Positions 36,113-46,258 of a stretch of 64,000 nucleotides of DNA are shown one piece after another. The position numbers and the translations under genes are program-made. The DNA is from Microtetraspora glauca (GTDB lineage: Bacteria; Actinomycetota; Actinomycetes; Streptomycetales; Streptomycetaceae). The notes beneath the pieces were generated by a model, which saw only the letters and a list, made by a program, of their open reading frames with translations, was not told the DNA's origin and ran no database searches. Position 1 is the first letter of the stretch, and each line of letters starts with the position of its first letter. The stretch covers positions 212,778 through 276,777 of the forward strand of contig JOFO01000004.1 in NCBI GenBank assembly GCA_000721275.1, in the 5' to 3' direction.

Positions 36113-37183
36113 TCAGGCCCCGTCGCCCCCGGCCCGGGCCTCCCGCCGGGGTCCGGCCGGTTCCTCGTACAGCCGGGCGATCAGGTCGATCGCCTCCCGC
36201 AGGCCGGTGGGCCGGGCCGTGCCGGGGGCGGGGACGCGGCCGAGCCAGCCGGGGCCCGCCAGCAGCACCAGGGGGGCGGTGCGCGCGCCCCGGACGCCGA
36301 AGGCCGTTCCGGCGATGTGCCGGGCCAGCGCGTGGTGGGCGGTGGAGCGCGCCTGCGACCAGAGGACGACGGCGGCAGGACCGGTCCGCCGGACCGCGGC
36401 GTCGAGCGCTTCGGCGGGGACGGCCGCGCCGAACACCCGGGTCGGCAGGGCCCGTTCGGCGAGCCCGGCGGCCAGCGCCTCCAGCGGGAGCGTGTGCTGC
36501 TCGGACGGGACGCAGGCCAGGACGGTCGGCGGCGCGGGGGCGGCGGTCGGCGGCCCGGTGACGGCGGCCCGCCGCAGCGCGGTGGAGATGTGCCACGAGA
36601 GCAGGTGCTCGACCTCGACGTACCGGTCGCCCGACGTCTCCCACTTCCGGCCCACCGCGTGCAGCGTCGGGGCCATGATCTCCTCCCAGGCGGCGACCAG
36701 GCCGTGCGTGGCCAGCGCGTCCCGCAGCACCGCCTCCATGGCCGGCCCGTCGAGGCGCACGGCCGCGCGGGCGAGCCCCCGGCACTCCTGGCGCACGTCA
36801 CCGAGCGGCAGGCCGCTGCCGGCCGTCCTGGTCCGGCCCGGCTCGGGCCGGTCAGGGGCGGCCGGCGGTACGGGGCGGGGCGGAGGCGCGGCGGTGGCGC
36901 CGGGCGCGGGGGCCACGGGCGCGCGCCGGCCGTCCGGTGCCGCGGAGGACCGCACCTCCCGGGCGGCCCGAGCGGCCTCGGCGGGCGGCACACCGGAAGC
37001 GGTGAGCCGGCACATCTCCTCCAGCATCGCGACGTCCGCGCGGCCCCAGCGCCGGTGCCGCCCGTCCGCGCGGGCCGCCGGGCCGATCCCGTACCGGCGG
37101 TCCCAGGAGCGCACGGTGGTGGGGGAGACCCCGAGGCGCCGGGCCACGGCCCCGGTGGTGATGCCGTGCTCCGTGTCGTCCAT
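36113..37183 (-). CDS. MerR-type, B12-binding light regulator (LitR/CarH-like)
   Basis: 356 residues. MerR HTH at 8-75 (TGAVARRLGVSPTTVRSWDR, RYGIGP). A Pro/Ala-rich linker (about 85-135) leads to a B12-binding half: four-helix cap with GRKWETSGDRYVEVEHLLSW, then the Rossmann part with PSEQHTLPLEALAAGL, whose His is the expected cobalamin ligand. Two deviations from classical CarH: the ExHxxG signature reads EQHTLP, and the cap motif has ten rather than nine residues between Trp and Glu-His. It should repress in the dark with adenosylcobalamin and release DNA in light. TAGACT lies 7 bp before the ATG, suggesting a leaderless, self-controlled transcript. Confidence 0.82.
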   Translation of the reverse strand: MDDTEHGITTGAVARRLGVSPTTVRSWDRRYGIGPAARADGRHRRWGRADVAMLEEMCRLTASGVPPAEAARAAREVRSSAAPDGRRAPVAPAPGATAAPPPRPVPPAAPDRPEPGRTRTAGSGLPLGDVRQECRGLARAAVRLDGPAMEAVLRDALATHGLVAAWEEIMAPTLHAVGRKWETSGDRYVEVEHLLSWHISTALRRAAVTGPPTAAPAPPTVLACVPSEQHTLPLEALAAGLAERALPTRVFGAAVPAEALDAAVRRTGPAAVVLWSQARSTAHHALARHIAGTAFGVRGARTAPLVLLAGPGWLGRVPAPGTARPTGLREAIDLIARLYEEPAGPRREARAGGDGA

Positions 37184-37190
37184 GCCCCCG

Positions 37191-37214
37191 AGTCTACGAT
37201 GCGCAATCGATGCG
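37191..37214 (-). promoter_or_regulatory. litR-like promoter with LitR-type element in the spacer
   Basis: On the minus strand the -10-like TAGACT (37191-37196) is immediately preceded by an 18-bp element (plus-strand CGATGCGCAATCGATGCG, 37197-37214) that fills the space where the -35/-10 spacer should be. MerR-family regulators typically bind there. The element matches that at 35397-35414 in 17 of 18 bases. Confidence 0.6.
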
Positions 37215-37262
37215 AGACCGGGGACCTCTTCCGTGCGGGGCCCTTGACCGGTCCGGCGACCC

Positions 37263-37292
37263 TTGACCCCCGCCCGTACCGGCCACTACCTT
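37263..37292 (+). promoter_or_regulatory. Predicted promoter of the xdh leader/operon
   Basis: TTGACC (37263-37268) and TACCTT (37287-37292) are spaced 18 bp. The transcript would start about 20 bp before the ribosome site of the short leader ORF. Confidence 0.45.
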
Positions 37293-37336
37293 GCGTCGAC
37301 ATCACCCCGCTGCGCCCGGAAGGAGGCGATCCGCAG

Positions 37337-37414
37337 ATGCTCACCCACTCTGACCTCGGTCGCCTCGCCGCGTGCACCGCCTGGGTTCCGGGCCGCATCG
37401 CCCACGGCTGCTGA
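37337..37414 (+). CDS. Candidate 25-residue leader peptide upstream of xdhABC
   Basis: ATG 37337 is preceded by AAGGAGG at ten bases, an excellent ribosome site, and by a predicted promoter. The peptide starts MLTHSDLGRLAAC and ends with a terminal Gly-Cys; it has one Trp and two Cys. It lies 210 bp before xdhA. An upstream ORF with such signals suggests translational attenuation or a leader role, not an enzyme. Confidence 0.4.
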   Translation: MLTHSDLGRLAACTAWVPGRIAHGC

Positions 37415-37626
37415 GCGCCGTACCCCTCAGGTGCCCTCCCGCGGGCACCGCGCGGTCCCTCCGCGCCCTCCCCTCTTTCTCTCCCCCTTTCCGTTGCCCC
37501 GGCACTGCGCCGCCGTGTGCCGTCCCGCGTCCGTTCCTCCCGCGTGGCGCGTCCGAGTACAGAAAGCCGCCCCAAGATGATGCATATGACGTACGTGTCG
37601 ACCGAGCACCGAAACGAGGGCCTGAC
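37415..37626. other. Leader region of the xdh operon, polypyrimidine-rich
   Basis: About 210 untranslated bases between the leader ORF and xdhA. A strongly C/T-rich run (about 37463-37500, e.g. CCCTCTTTCTCTCCCCC) and an AT-rich patch at 37570-37590 (GATGATGCATATGACG) stand out. No clear terminator hairpin was found. Confidence 0.4.
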
Positions 37627-39143
37627 GTGACAACGGCACGGATCACGGTCAACGGGCAGGACACGCCGGTGGCACCGGCAGCCCCGCACACCACCCTGCT
37701 GGACCTCCTGCGCGACCGCGGCCTCACCGGCACCAAGGAGGGCTGCGCCGAAGGCGAGTGCGGGGCCTGCGCGGTCCTCGTCGCCCGGCCGGGGACGCAC
37801 GAGCCGACCGACTGGGTGGCGGTCAACGCCTGCCTGCTCCCGGCCGCGTCGCTCGACGGACAGGAGGTCGTCACCGCCGAGGGACTGGCCCCCTGCTCCA
37901 CCGCCCCCCGCTCCACCGCCCCCCGCTCCACCGCCCCCTGCGCCACCGCCTCGTGCGGCGACGGAGCCCCGGCCGCCCTGCACCCCGTGCAGGAGGAGAT
38001 GGCCGTCCGCGGCGGCTCCCAGTGCGGATACTGCACCCCGGGGTTCGTCTGCAGCATGGCCGCCGAGTACTACCGGCCCGACCGCCGGCCCGCCACGGAG
38101 CCGGGCGCGGGCACCGACCCCGAGCACGGCCCGAACGGCTTCGACCTCCACGCGCTCAGCGGCAACCTCTGCCGCTGCACCGGCTACCGGCCCATCCGCG
38201 ACGCGGCGTTCGCCGTCGGGACGCCCGCCGAGGACGACCCGCTGGCCCGGCGGCGCGCCCGGCCCGCGCCGGAGCCGGTGGCCACCGCGTACACGCGCGA
38301 CGGCAGCGCGTTCCTGCGGAAGAACACCCTGGACGAGACCCTGCGGCTGCTGCGCGAGCGCCCCGACGCAGTGGTCGTCGCCGGATCCACCGACTGGGGC
38401 GTCGAGGTCAACATCCGTGCCCGGCGCGCCGGTTGCGTCGTCGCCGTCGACCGCCTGCCCGAACTCCGCGAACTGCGGACCGCGTCCGACCACATCGAGA
38501 TCGGGGCGGCGCTGACGCTCACCGAGATCGAGCGCCGCCTCGACGGCTCCGTGCCCCTGCTCGCCGCGCTCTTCCCGCAATTCGCGTCCCGGCTCATCCG
38601 CAACGGCGCCACCCTCGGCGGCAACCTGGGCACCGGGTCGCCCATCGGCGACAGCCCGCCGGCGCTGCTCGCGCTGGAGGCGTCGGTGATCCTCGCCGAC
38701 GCCGACGGCGAGCGCGAGGTGCCGCTCGCGGAGTACTTCACCGGCTACCGGCAGAGCGTGCGCCGGCCCGGCGAGCTGATCCGCGCGGTGCGCGTCCCGC
38801 TGCCGCTGTCACCCGTCACCGCCTTCCACAAGATCGCCAAGCGGCGCTTCGACGACATCTCCAGCGTCGCCGTCGCCTTCGCGCTCGACATCGAGGACGG
38901 CACCGTGCGCAAGGCCCGCATCGGCCTCGGCGGCGTGGCCGCCACCCCGATCCGCGCCCTCGCGACCGAGGCGGCCCTGGAGGACCGGCCGTGGACGGCG
39001 GAGACCGCCGAAGCGGCGGCCGGGGTGCTGCGGACCGAGGGCACTCCGCTGGACGACCACCGGGCCAGCGCCGCCTACCGGGCCGAGATGCTCGGCCAGA
39101 GCCTGAGGAAGCTGTACGCGCGAACCACCGAGGCGGTGTCGGC

Positions 39144-39147
<4 letters not shown>
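37627..39147 (+). CDS. xdhA: Xanthine dehydrogenase small subunit (2Fe-2S plus FAD)
   Basis: 506 residues from GTG 37627. Plant-type 2Fe-2S ligands are in EGCAEGECGACAVLV (Cys40, 45, 48). The second cluster domain shows SQCGYCTPGFVCSMAAEYY and LSGNLCRCTGYRPIRDA. From about 215 comes the FAD-binding domain (DAVVVAGSTDWGVEV, RNGATLGGNLGTGSPIGDSP) and the CODH-flavoprotein C-terminal domain. It passes electrons from the Mo centre to NAD+. Between the two cluster regions sits a Ser/Thr/Ala/Pro insert encoded by a 15-bp tandem repeat. The stop overlaps the xdhB ATG (ATGA). The longer frame upstream is untranslated leader. Confidence 0.92.
37894..37950 (+). repeat. 15-bp minisatellite inside xdhA
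   Basis: Almost four copies of a 15-bp unit (CGCTCCACCGCCCCC and variants) encode repeated S-T-A-P-R/C residues. The repeat keeps the frame and lies in a surface linker, so copy number could vary without loss of function. Confidence 0.85.
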
Positions 39148-41508
<2,361 letters not shown>

Positions 41509-41516
<8 letters not shown>

Positions 41517-42402
41517 CATGACCTGGGTCACCGCGGTCGCGCGGCTGCGGGCACGCCGGGAACCCGGCGTGCTCGTGACCGTCGCGACCGTGCGCGGCCA
41601 CGCCCCCCGCAACGCCGGCGCGAAGCTCGTCGTCGGGCCGGCCGCGACGTGGGGCTCGATCGGCGGCGGCAACGTCGAGGCCGTCGCCGTCGACCGGGCG
41701 CGGGAGCTGATCGCCGCGTCCGCCACCGAGCCGGAGATGATCGACTTCGCGCTGAACGACAAGGTGACCAACCGGCACGGCGTCCAGTGCTGCGGCGGCA
41801 CGGTCTCGGTGCTGCTCGAACCGCTCCCGGTGGTACGGGCGGTGGCCGTCTTCGGTGTCGGGCACGTCGGGATGGAGCTGGCGCGGATCCTCGCGCGGCA
41901 GGACCTGGACCTCCATCTGATCGACAGCCGCGCCGACCTCCTCGCCGAGGACCGGCTCGCCGTCCTGGCGGACGCGGTCGCGCGGATCCGGGTGCACCAC
42001 ACGCCCCTGCTGCCGGAGGAGGTTCTGGAGCAACTGCCGCCCGGCACCCACGTCCTGATCATGACGCACGACCACGCGGAGGACGCCGCGCTGTGCGACG
42101 CGGCCCTGCGCCTCCCGCACCTCGGCTCCGTCGGTCTGATCGGCTCGGCGGCCAAATGGGCGCGGTTCCGGGCCCGGCTGCGCACGGAGGGCGGTCACGA
42201 CGAGGCCGTGATCGACCGGATCAAGACCCCGATCGGCCTGCCCGACATCACCGGCAAGGACCCGGCGACCATCGCGGTCAGCGTCGCCGCCGACCTGCTG
42301 CGCACCTTCGAGACCGAGACCGAGAACGAGAACGAGACGGCGAACGGGAACGGGGTCGGGGTCGAGGTCGGGAACGGGCCAGGGAACGGGACCGTCGCCT
42401 GA
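41509..42402 (+). CDS. xdhC: Xanthine dehydrogenase accessory protein XdhC
   Basis: About 297 residues from GTG 41509 (ATG 41518 is also possible). The N-terminal XdhC_CoxI domain has GHAPRNAGAKLVV, SIGGGNVEAVAVDRARELIA and the Cys pair HGVQCCGGTVSVLLEP, which handles sulfurated molybdenum cofactor. The Rossmann domain has VFGVGHVGMELARIL, MTHDHAEDAALCDAALR and GLIGSAAKWARFRARL. It binds Mo cofactor, has it sulfurated and inserts it into XdhB. The last 27 residues are a low-complexity Glu/Thr/Asn/Gly tail encoded by hexanucleotide-like repeats, probably dispensable. Confidence 0.92.
42310..42387 (+). repeat. Degenerate hexanucleotide repeat at the xdhC 3' end
   Basis: GAGACC, GAGAAC, GGGAAC, GGGGTC and similar hexamers follow each other for about 80 bp, encoding an E-T/E-N/G-N/G-V tail. 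This is typical of slippage-grown sequence. Confidence 0.7.
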
Positions 42403-42404
42403 CG

Positions 42405-42418
42405 CGGGGTGGTCCCCG
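42405..42418. terminator. Small hairpin between convergent genes
   Basis: CGGGG-TGGT-CCCCG, directly after the xdhC stop and 5 bp before the end of the convergent SnoaL-like gene. It is short but well placed. Confidence 0.4.
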
Positions 42419-42422
42419 TGCC

Positions 42423-42920
42423 TCAGGGCAGGGTGACCGCGCGGGCGCGGCCGACGCCGGCGCGCCGGGCCAGCCGGGTCAGGGCGTGCGACATCCGCGA
42501 CGGCATCGCGTCCGGCTCCGGAACGGTCACCGGCCGCTGCCGCCCGTTCTGGATCGCCGCGATCCGCCAGCCCGCCGGGGTGCGCACGCAGACGACGGTC
42601 TGCCGCGACAGGCGGCGCTTCGGGAGCGTGCTGCGCCAGGGCATGAGGACCGAGCCGTCGGCCACCAGGACGGCGACGGAGTCGGTGAGGAAGCGCAGCG
42701 ACTCGATCCCGCCGACCATCGCGGAGCCGGCGATCACGCCGCGGAACAGCTTGTCGTGGTTGTCCCGGAGGCGTGTGACGCCGGCGGCCCAGCTGCCGTC
42801 GTACGAGATGTAGTCGGCGTCCTCGGTGAAGAGCCGGCCGAAGCCGTCGGCGTCGCCCTCGGTCCAGGTCCTGCAGAACTCCGCGAAGAGGTCGCGGACC
42901 TCCCGCTCATGGGTGTCCAT
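42423..42920 (-). CDS. SnoaL-like / SgcJ-EcaC family protein
   Basis: 165 residues with the NTF2-like cone fold: REVRDLFAEFCRTWTEGDAD, FGRLFTEDADYISYDGSWAA, then strands VAVLVADGSVLMPWRSTLPK and RLSRQTVVCVRTPAGWRIAA IQNGRQ. Proteins of this SgcJ/EcaC group appear as small oxidoreductase- or cyclase-like enzymes or stand-alone ligand-binding proteins; the activity here is unknown. ATG 42920. A perfect 42-bp palindrome lies 14 bp upstream of the start, so it is almost certainly tightly repressed by a TetR-type protein. It shares its strand with the SDR gene upstream. Confidence 0.8.
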   Translation of the reverse strand: MDTHEREVRDLFAEFCRTWTEGDADGFGRLFTEDADYISYDGSWAAGVTRLRDNHDKLFRGVIAGSAMVGGIESLRFLTDSVAVLVADGSVLMPWRSTLPKRRLSRQTVVCVRTPAGWRIAAIQNGRQRPVTVPEPDAMPSRMSHALTRLARRAGVGRARAVTLP

Positions 42921-42933
42921 GCCCCTGCCCCTT

Positions 42934-42975
42934 CCCTCCATATATTTCGTTCGGCCGAACGAAATATATGGAGGG
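42934..42975. promoter_or_regulatory. Perfect 42-bp palindrome, probable TetR-family operator
   Basis: Two 21-bp arms (42934-42954 and 42955-42975) are exactly complementary with no spacer. The centre TTCGTTCGGCCGAACGAA is a typical TetR-type site, and AT-rich TATAT flanks may form a -10 element on either strand. It lies between the SDR stop and the SnoaL-like start. No TetR gene is in the window. Confidence 0.75.
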
Positions 42976-43018
42976 CGTACGGGACCGTCAAGGGGGAGGG
43001 GAGGTGGCGCCGGGCGCC

Positions 43019-43828
43019 TCAGCCCTCCCGCCAGGCGTCCTCGCGCAGATGCGATCCGGCCATCGGGCCCATCCGCAGCATCCCGCCGTCCACCGACCAG
43101 GACGCCCCGGTCACGTACGACGCGTCCGGTCCGGCGAGGAAGGCGATCACCGCAGCCACCTCGCGCGCGTCCCCCGGACGGCCCAGCGGGACGCCCGCGC
43201 GGTGCTCCGTGGTGACGTCGGTGTCCTCCTGGCCCGTCATCGGGGTGGCGATCTCGCCGGGCGCGACCGCGTTCACCGTGATGCCGTGGGCCGCCAGCTC
43301 CAGGGCCATCACCTGGGTGAGGAGGCCGAGCCCGCCCTTGGCCGCGCAGTAGGGCGCGGCGCCCACCCGGGGCTGGTGCTCGTGGACGGAGGTGACGTTG
43401 ACGATCCGGCCGCCGCGCCCCTGGCGGATCATGCGGCGCGCGGCGCGCTGGCCGCAGAGCAGCGGGCCGACGAGGTCGACGTCCAGGACCTGGCGCACGG
43501 TGGCGAGGTCGAGGTCCACGAACGGCGTCTTCGTGCCCGTGCCGGCGTTGTTGACCAGGACGTCGATCCCGCCGAGCCGGTCCGCCAGTCCGTCGACGAC
43601 GTCGGCGGCGTCCGGGAGCACGGTCAGGTCCAGGCGCTCGACGAACGCGCGCCGCCCCTGGGCCCGCACCTCCTCCGCGGTCTCCTCGGCGCCGCTCCGG
43701 TCCGTGTGCCAGGTGATGCCGACGTCCAGGCCGGCCGCGGCGAGCCGGACGGCCGTCGCGCGGCCGATCCCGGAGTCGGCGCCGGTGACGACGGCGGTGC
43801 GGGGGCGGACGTCCGCCGGGCTGTTCAT
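43019..43828 (-). CDS. Short-chain dehydrogenase/reductase (classical SDR)
   Basis: 269 residues. Cofactor motif AVVTGADSGIGRATAVRLAA, NNAG at LVNNAGTGTKTPF, catalytic Ser in VNVTSVHEHQPRV, and the YxxxK pair in APYCAAKGGLGLL. The C-terminus has VAAVIAFLAGPDASYVTGAS, VDGGML. The family covers glucose dehydrogenase-like and 3-oxoacyl reductase-like enzymes; the substrate cannot be told. Acidic and polar residues after the second strand (TDRSGAE) do not settle NAD versus NADP. Upstream of the SnoaL-like gene on the same strand, with 98 bp and the 42-bp palindrome between them. Confidence 0.87.
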   Translation of the reverse strand: MNSPADVRPRTAVVTGADSGIGRATAVRLAAAGLDVGITWHTDRSGAEETAEEVRAQGRRAFVERLDLTVLPDAADVVDGLADRLGGIDVLVNNAGTGTKTPFVDLDLATVRQVLDVDLVGPLLCGQRAARRMIRQGRGGRIVNVTSVHEHQPRVGAAPYCAAKGGLGLLTQVMALELAAHGITVNAVAPGEIATPMTGQEDTDVTTEHRAGVPLGRPGDAREVAAVIAFLAGPDASYVTGASWSVDGGMLRMGPMAGSHLREDAWREG

Positions 43829-43948
43829 GGGGGCCTCCCGAGGCGAGGGGACGGTACGGGACGTGGGCGGGGCCGCGCGCGGGCGTCCGCGCCCACCCCG
43901 CGCGTACCCGCCGCCCCGCCGCCCATCCGTCCCGGGGGCCCCGAAGCG

Positions 43949-45139
43949 CTACCGCCCGGCCGCCCCCGGCCCGGCCTCGGGGTCCGCCGCCTGCGGGCCC
44001 GGCCCCCGGAAGCGGCCGAGCGCCTTCCCCAGGGACTTCCACGGCGACGCGTCCGTCCGGGGCGCCGCCGGTGCCGTCCGGGGCGGGGCCTCGCCGCCGG
44101 TCGCCTCCGCGAGCGCCTCCAGCGCCGCCTCCGCGGCCTCCCGGTACAGGTCGCAGGAGGTCGTCATGGCTTCGAGGGCCTTGGCGTAGTGGGTGACCAT
44201 GGCCCGCGCGTGCGCCAGCTCCTCGTCCGGGGTGAGGAGGTGCCAGCCCTGGCGCAGCCGGGTCAGCGCCTGTTCGGCGTCGGCCGGCAGGGGCTGCGGG
44301 AGCGCGGCGAACTCCATGATCCTGCCGAGGAGTTCGGTCGGCTCCGTACCGTCCAGGAACACGTTGCGGACCGTGAAGCGCTCGGCGTCGTACCCGGCGG
44401 GCGGCGGGTTCGGCGGCAGCACGGCGGCGCCGCCGCGCGGCAGTCCCACACCCAGCTCACGCTTCATCACGAAGTCGGCGATCAGAGCCTGTTCGGGCGT
44501 CGCCCGGTGCTCGACCACGCGGTGGCGCAGCCCCGGCGGCAGGAACGCCGTGACCGGCCGGCGCCCCAGCGCGTCCGGCGTCATCGCCTCGTGCACCACC
44601 ACGTGGACGAACCAGCTCTCACGGGCGCACGCGCGCAGCAGCCGGCGCAGCTCGTCGTCGTCCTTCGGCAGGTGGTTGGCCGTCCGCAGGCGCACCCCGT
44701 CCACCACGTCGTGGTCCCAGGCGACCTGGTCGGTGTCGGGCCAGAAGACGGTGGCCGGCGAGAGCCAGCCCGCCTCCCACGCCCGCTCCGCCTCGGCGGC
44801 GAGGACCCAGCGCACGCCCCCGCGCTTCGCGGACCGGGACTCCGGCTCGTACGTGGTCAGTTGGGCCCGCACCGTGACCCCGTCGGCCGCGCTCCAGCGG
44901 GCCTCGAAGAGCCGGCGGGCCGACGGCCCCGGATCGGCGGACTCGTCCCGCGGGTACAGGTCGCTGGAGCGCGCCGCCTCGACGGGGTCGAGGTCCAGGA
45001 AGTCGTCGATCACCCGGGCCGCCTTGAGGGCGATCAGATTGCGCCGGACGTCCCGCTCGGGCTCGGGCCCGAGATGACGCCCGCGTCCGAACCAGGCGGT
45101 GTCGGGGACGGTGGTCGATGGAATCGTGTTCTTGGCCAT
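43949..45139 (-). CDS. Unrecognised 396-residue cytoplasmic protein
   Basis: No family recognised. The protein starts MAKNTIPSTTVPDTAWFGRG and mixes acidic helices with short strands (FEARWSAADGVTVRAQLTTY, WVLAAEAERAWEAGWLSP, LRACARESWFVHVVVHEAM). In the second half comes a helical region (AEQALTRLRQGWHLLTPDEE, YAKALEAMTTSCDLYREA), then a 50-residue Pro/Ala/Gly-rich tail. No signal peptide or membrane segment. Third-position GC and the defined start support a real gene. It is transcribed alone between the SDR and the LysG-like regulator. Confidence 0.7.
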   Translation of the reverse strand: MAKNTIPSTTVPDTAWFGRGRHLGPEPERDVRRNLIALKAARVIDDFLDLDPVEAARSSDLYPRDESADPGPSARRLFEARWSAADGVTVRAQLTTYEPESRSAKRGGVRWVLAAEAERAWEAGWLSPATVFWPDTDQVAWDHDVVDGVRLRTANHLPKDDDELRRLLRACARESWFVHVVVHEAMTPDALGRRPVTAFLPPGLRHRVVEHRATPEQALIADFVMKRELGVGLPRGGAAVLPPNPPPAGYDAERFTVRNVFLDGTEPTELLGRIMEFAALPQPLPADAEQALTRLRQGWHLLTPDEELAHARAMVTHYAKALEAMTTSCDLYREAAEAALEALAEATGGEAPPRTAPAAPRTDASPWKSLGKALGRFRGPGPQAADPEAGPGAAGR

Positions 45140-45242
45140 GGAACCGTTCGGTGGGCGATCAGGGCGAGACCAGTATGGTCCGCCGCCCCGGCGGAGGGAG
45201 GAGTGACCCGGGGAAACGCGGCGCCGGGCGCGGCGGAACCGG

Positions 45243-46166
45243 TCACCGGGGGGACGGCGCGCCGCCCCGGCCGGGCAGCAGCGCCTCGGCGGCGGCCCGC
45301 GCCACGATCTCCGCCACGGTGGACAGGGCCGGCGAGTCGAGCTTCCACTGCTGCCAGTACAGGGGCACGTCCATGGGGTGGCCCGGGGCCAGTTCCACCA
45401 GGCGGCCCGCGTGCAGCAGCGGCAGCGCCTGGGGTTCGGGCACCATCCCCCAGCCGAGGCCGTAGGCCACCGCGTCGCGGAAGCCGTCGGACGTCGGCAC
45501 CAGGTGACGGACCGGCCCCGCGCCCGACCGGCCCCGGGTGAGCGAGCGGACGAAGGCGTCCTGGAGTCCGTCGCGCCGGTCGAAGACCACCGTCGGTGCC
45601 TCGCGGAGCCCGTCCGCCAGCGGTCCGGAGAAGTGCGCGGCGGCGAAGGCGGGCGCGGCCACCGCGCGGTAGCGGGCCAGGCCGAGGCGGCGCACCGTAC
45701 AGCCGGCCACCGGGTCGGGCGAGGACGTGACGGCCGCCATGACCTGGCCCTCGCGCAGCAGGGCCGTCGTGTGGGACTCGTCCTCGCGGTACAGCTCGAA
45801 GCAGATCGGCGGGTCCTGCGGGATCCGGGTGAGCGCCGGCAGGAACCAGGTGGCGAGGGAGTCCGCGTTGACCGCGACGGGGACCCGGACCGGACCCGGC
45901 TCGGCCGCCATGCCCAGTTCGGTGCGGGCGTCCCGCTCCAGCCGCGCCAGCTGCCGGGCGAACCGCACCACCACCTCGCCCGACTCGGTGGGTCGCACCG
46001 GCTTGGTGCGCATCAGCAGCACCCGGCCGGTGCGCTGCTCCAGCGCCTTGACGCGCTGGCTGACGGCGGAGGGCGTCACGTGCAGGGTCGCCGCGGCGGC
46101 CTCGAAGGTGCCCTCGTCGACCACCGCCAGCAGCGTCCGGACCTGGTCCAGGGGAAGCTCGTCCAT
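45243..46166 (-). CDS. lysG: LysR-family regulator LysG/ArgP
   Basis: 307 residues from ATG 46166 (GTG 46178 also possible; LysG proteins normally begin close to this MDELPLDQVRTLLAVVDEGT). HTH: TFEAAAATLHVTPSAVSQRV, KALEQRTG. The effector domain carries VNADSLATWFLPALTRIP and GWGMVPEPQALPLLHAGRLV, as in LysG/ArgP. It senses Lys, His or Arg and activates the divergent exporter gene. An inverted repeat spanning 46194-46225 lies in the 92-bp shared promoter region. The pair mirrors lysG-lysE of Corynebacterium glutamicum. Confidence 0.9.
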   Translation of the reverse strand: MDELPLDQVRTLLAVVDEGTFEAAAATLHVTPSAVSQRVKALEQRTGRVLLMRTKPVRPTESGEVVVRFARQLARLERDARTELGMAAEPGPVRVPVAVNADSLATWFLPALTRIPQDPPICFELYREDESHTTALLREGQVMAAVTSSPDPVAGCTVRRLGLARYRAVAAPAFAAAHFSGPLADGLREAPTVVFDRRDGLQDAFVRSLTRGRSGAGPVRHLVPTSDGFRDAVAYGLGWGMVPEPQALPLLHAGRLVELAPGHPMDVPLYWQQWKLDSPALSTVAEIVARAAAEALLPGRGGAPSPR

Positions 46167-46193
46167 AAGTCCGGCCACGCTACCCGCATAAGC

Positions 46194-46225
46194 ACAGCTA
46201 AGGCTACCTAAGAATCTTTAGCTGT
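46194..46225. promoter_or_regulatory. Inverted repeat in the lysG-lysE promoter region
   Basis: ACAGCTAA (46194-46201) and TTAGCTGT (46218-46225) are exact inverted 8-mers with 16 bp between them, in the AT-rich divergent gap. The arrangement fits a LysR-type site. Confidence 0.55.
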
Positions 46226-46258
46226 ACTCATCCCGCCGATTTTCCTACGGTCGAGGCC

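Noticed and set aside
37372..37626. N-terminal extension of XdhA
   Set aside because: It covers the leader ORF and polypyrimidine tract; the GTG at 37627 gives the standard 2Fe-2S domain start.
46198..46214. Iron-box (DmdR1/IdeR) candidate in the lysG-lysE gap
   Set aside because: TAAGGCTACCTAA lacks one base of the 19-bp dyad spacing and no iron genes are adjacent; the LysG-type inverted repeat explains the region better.
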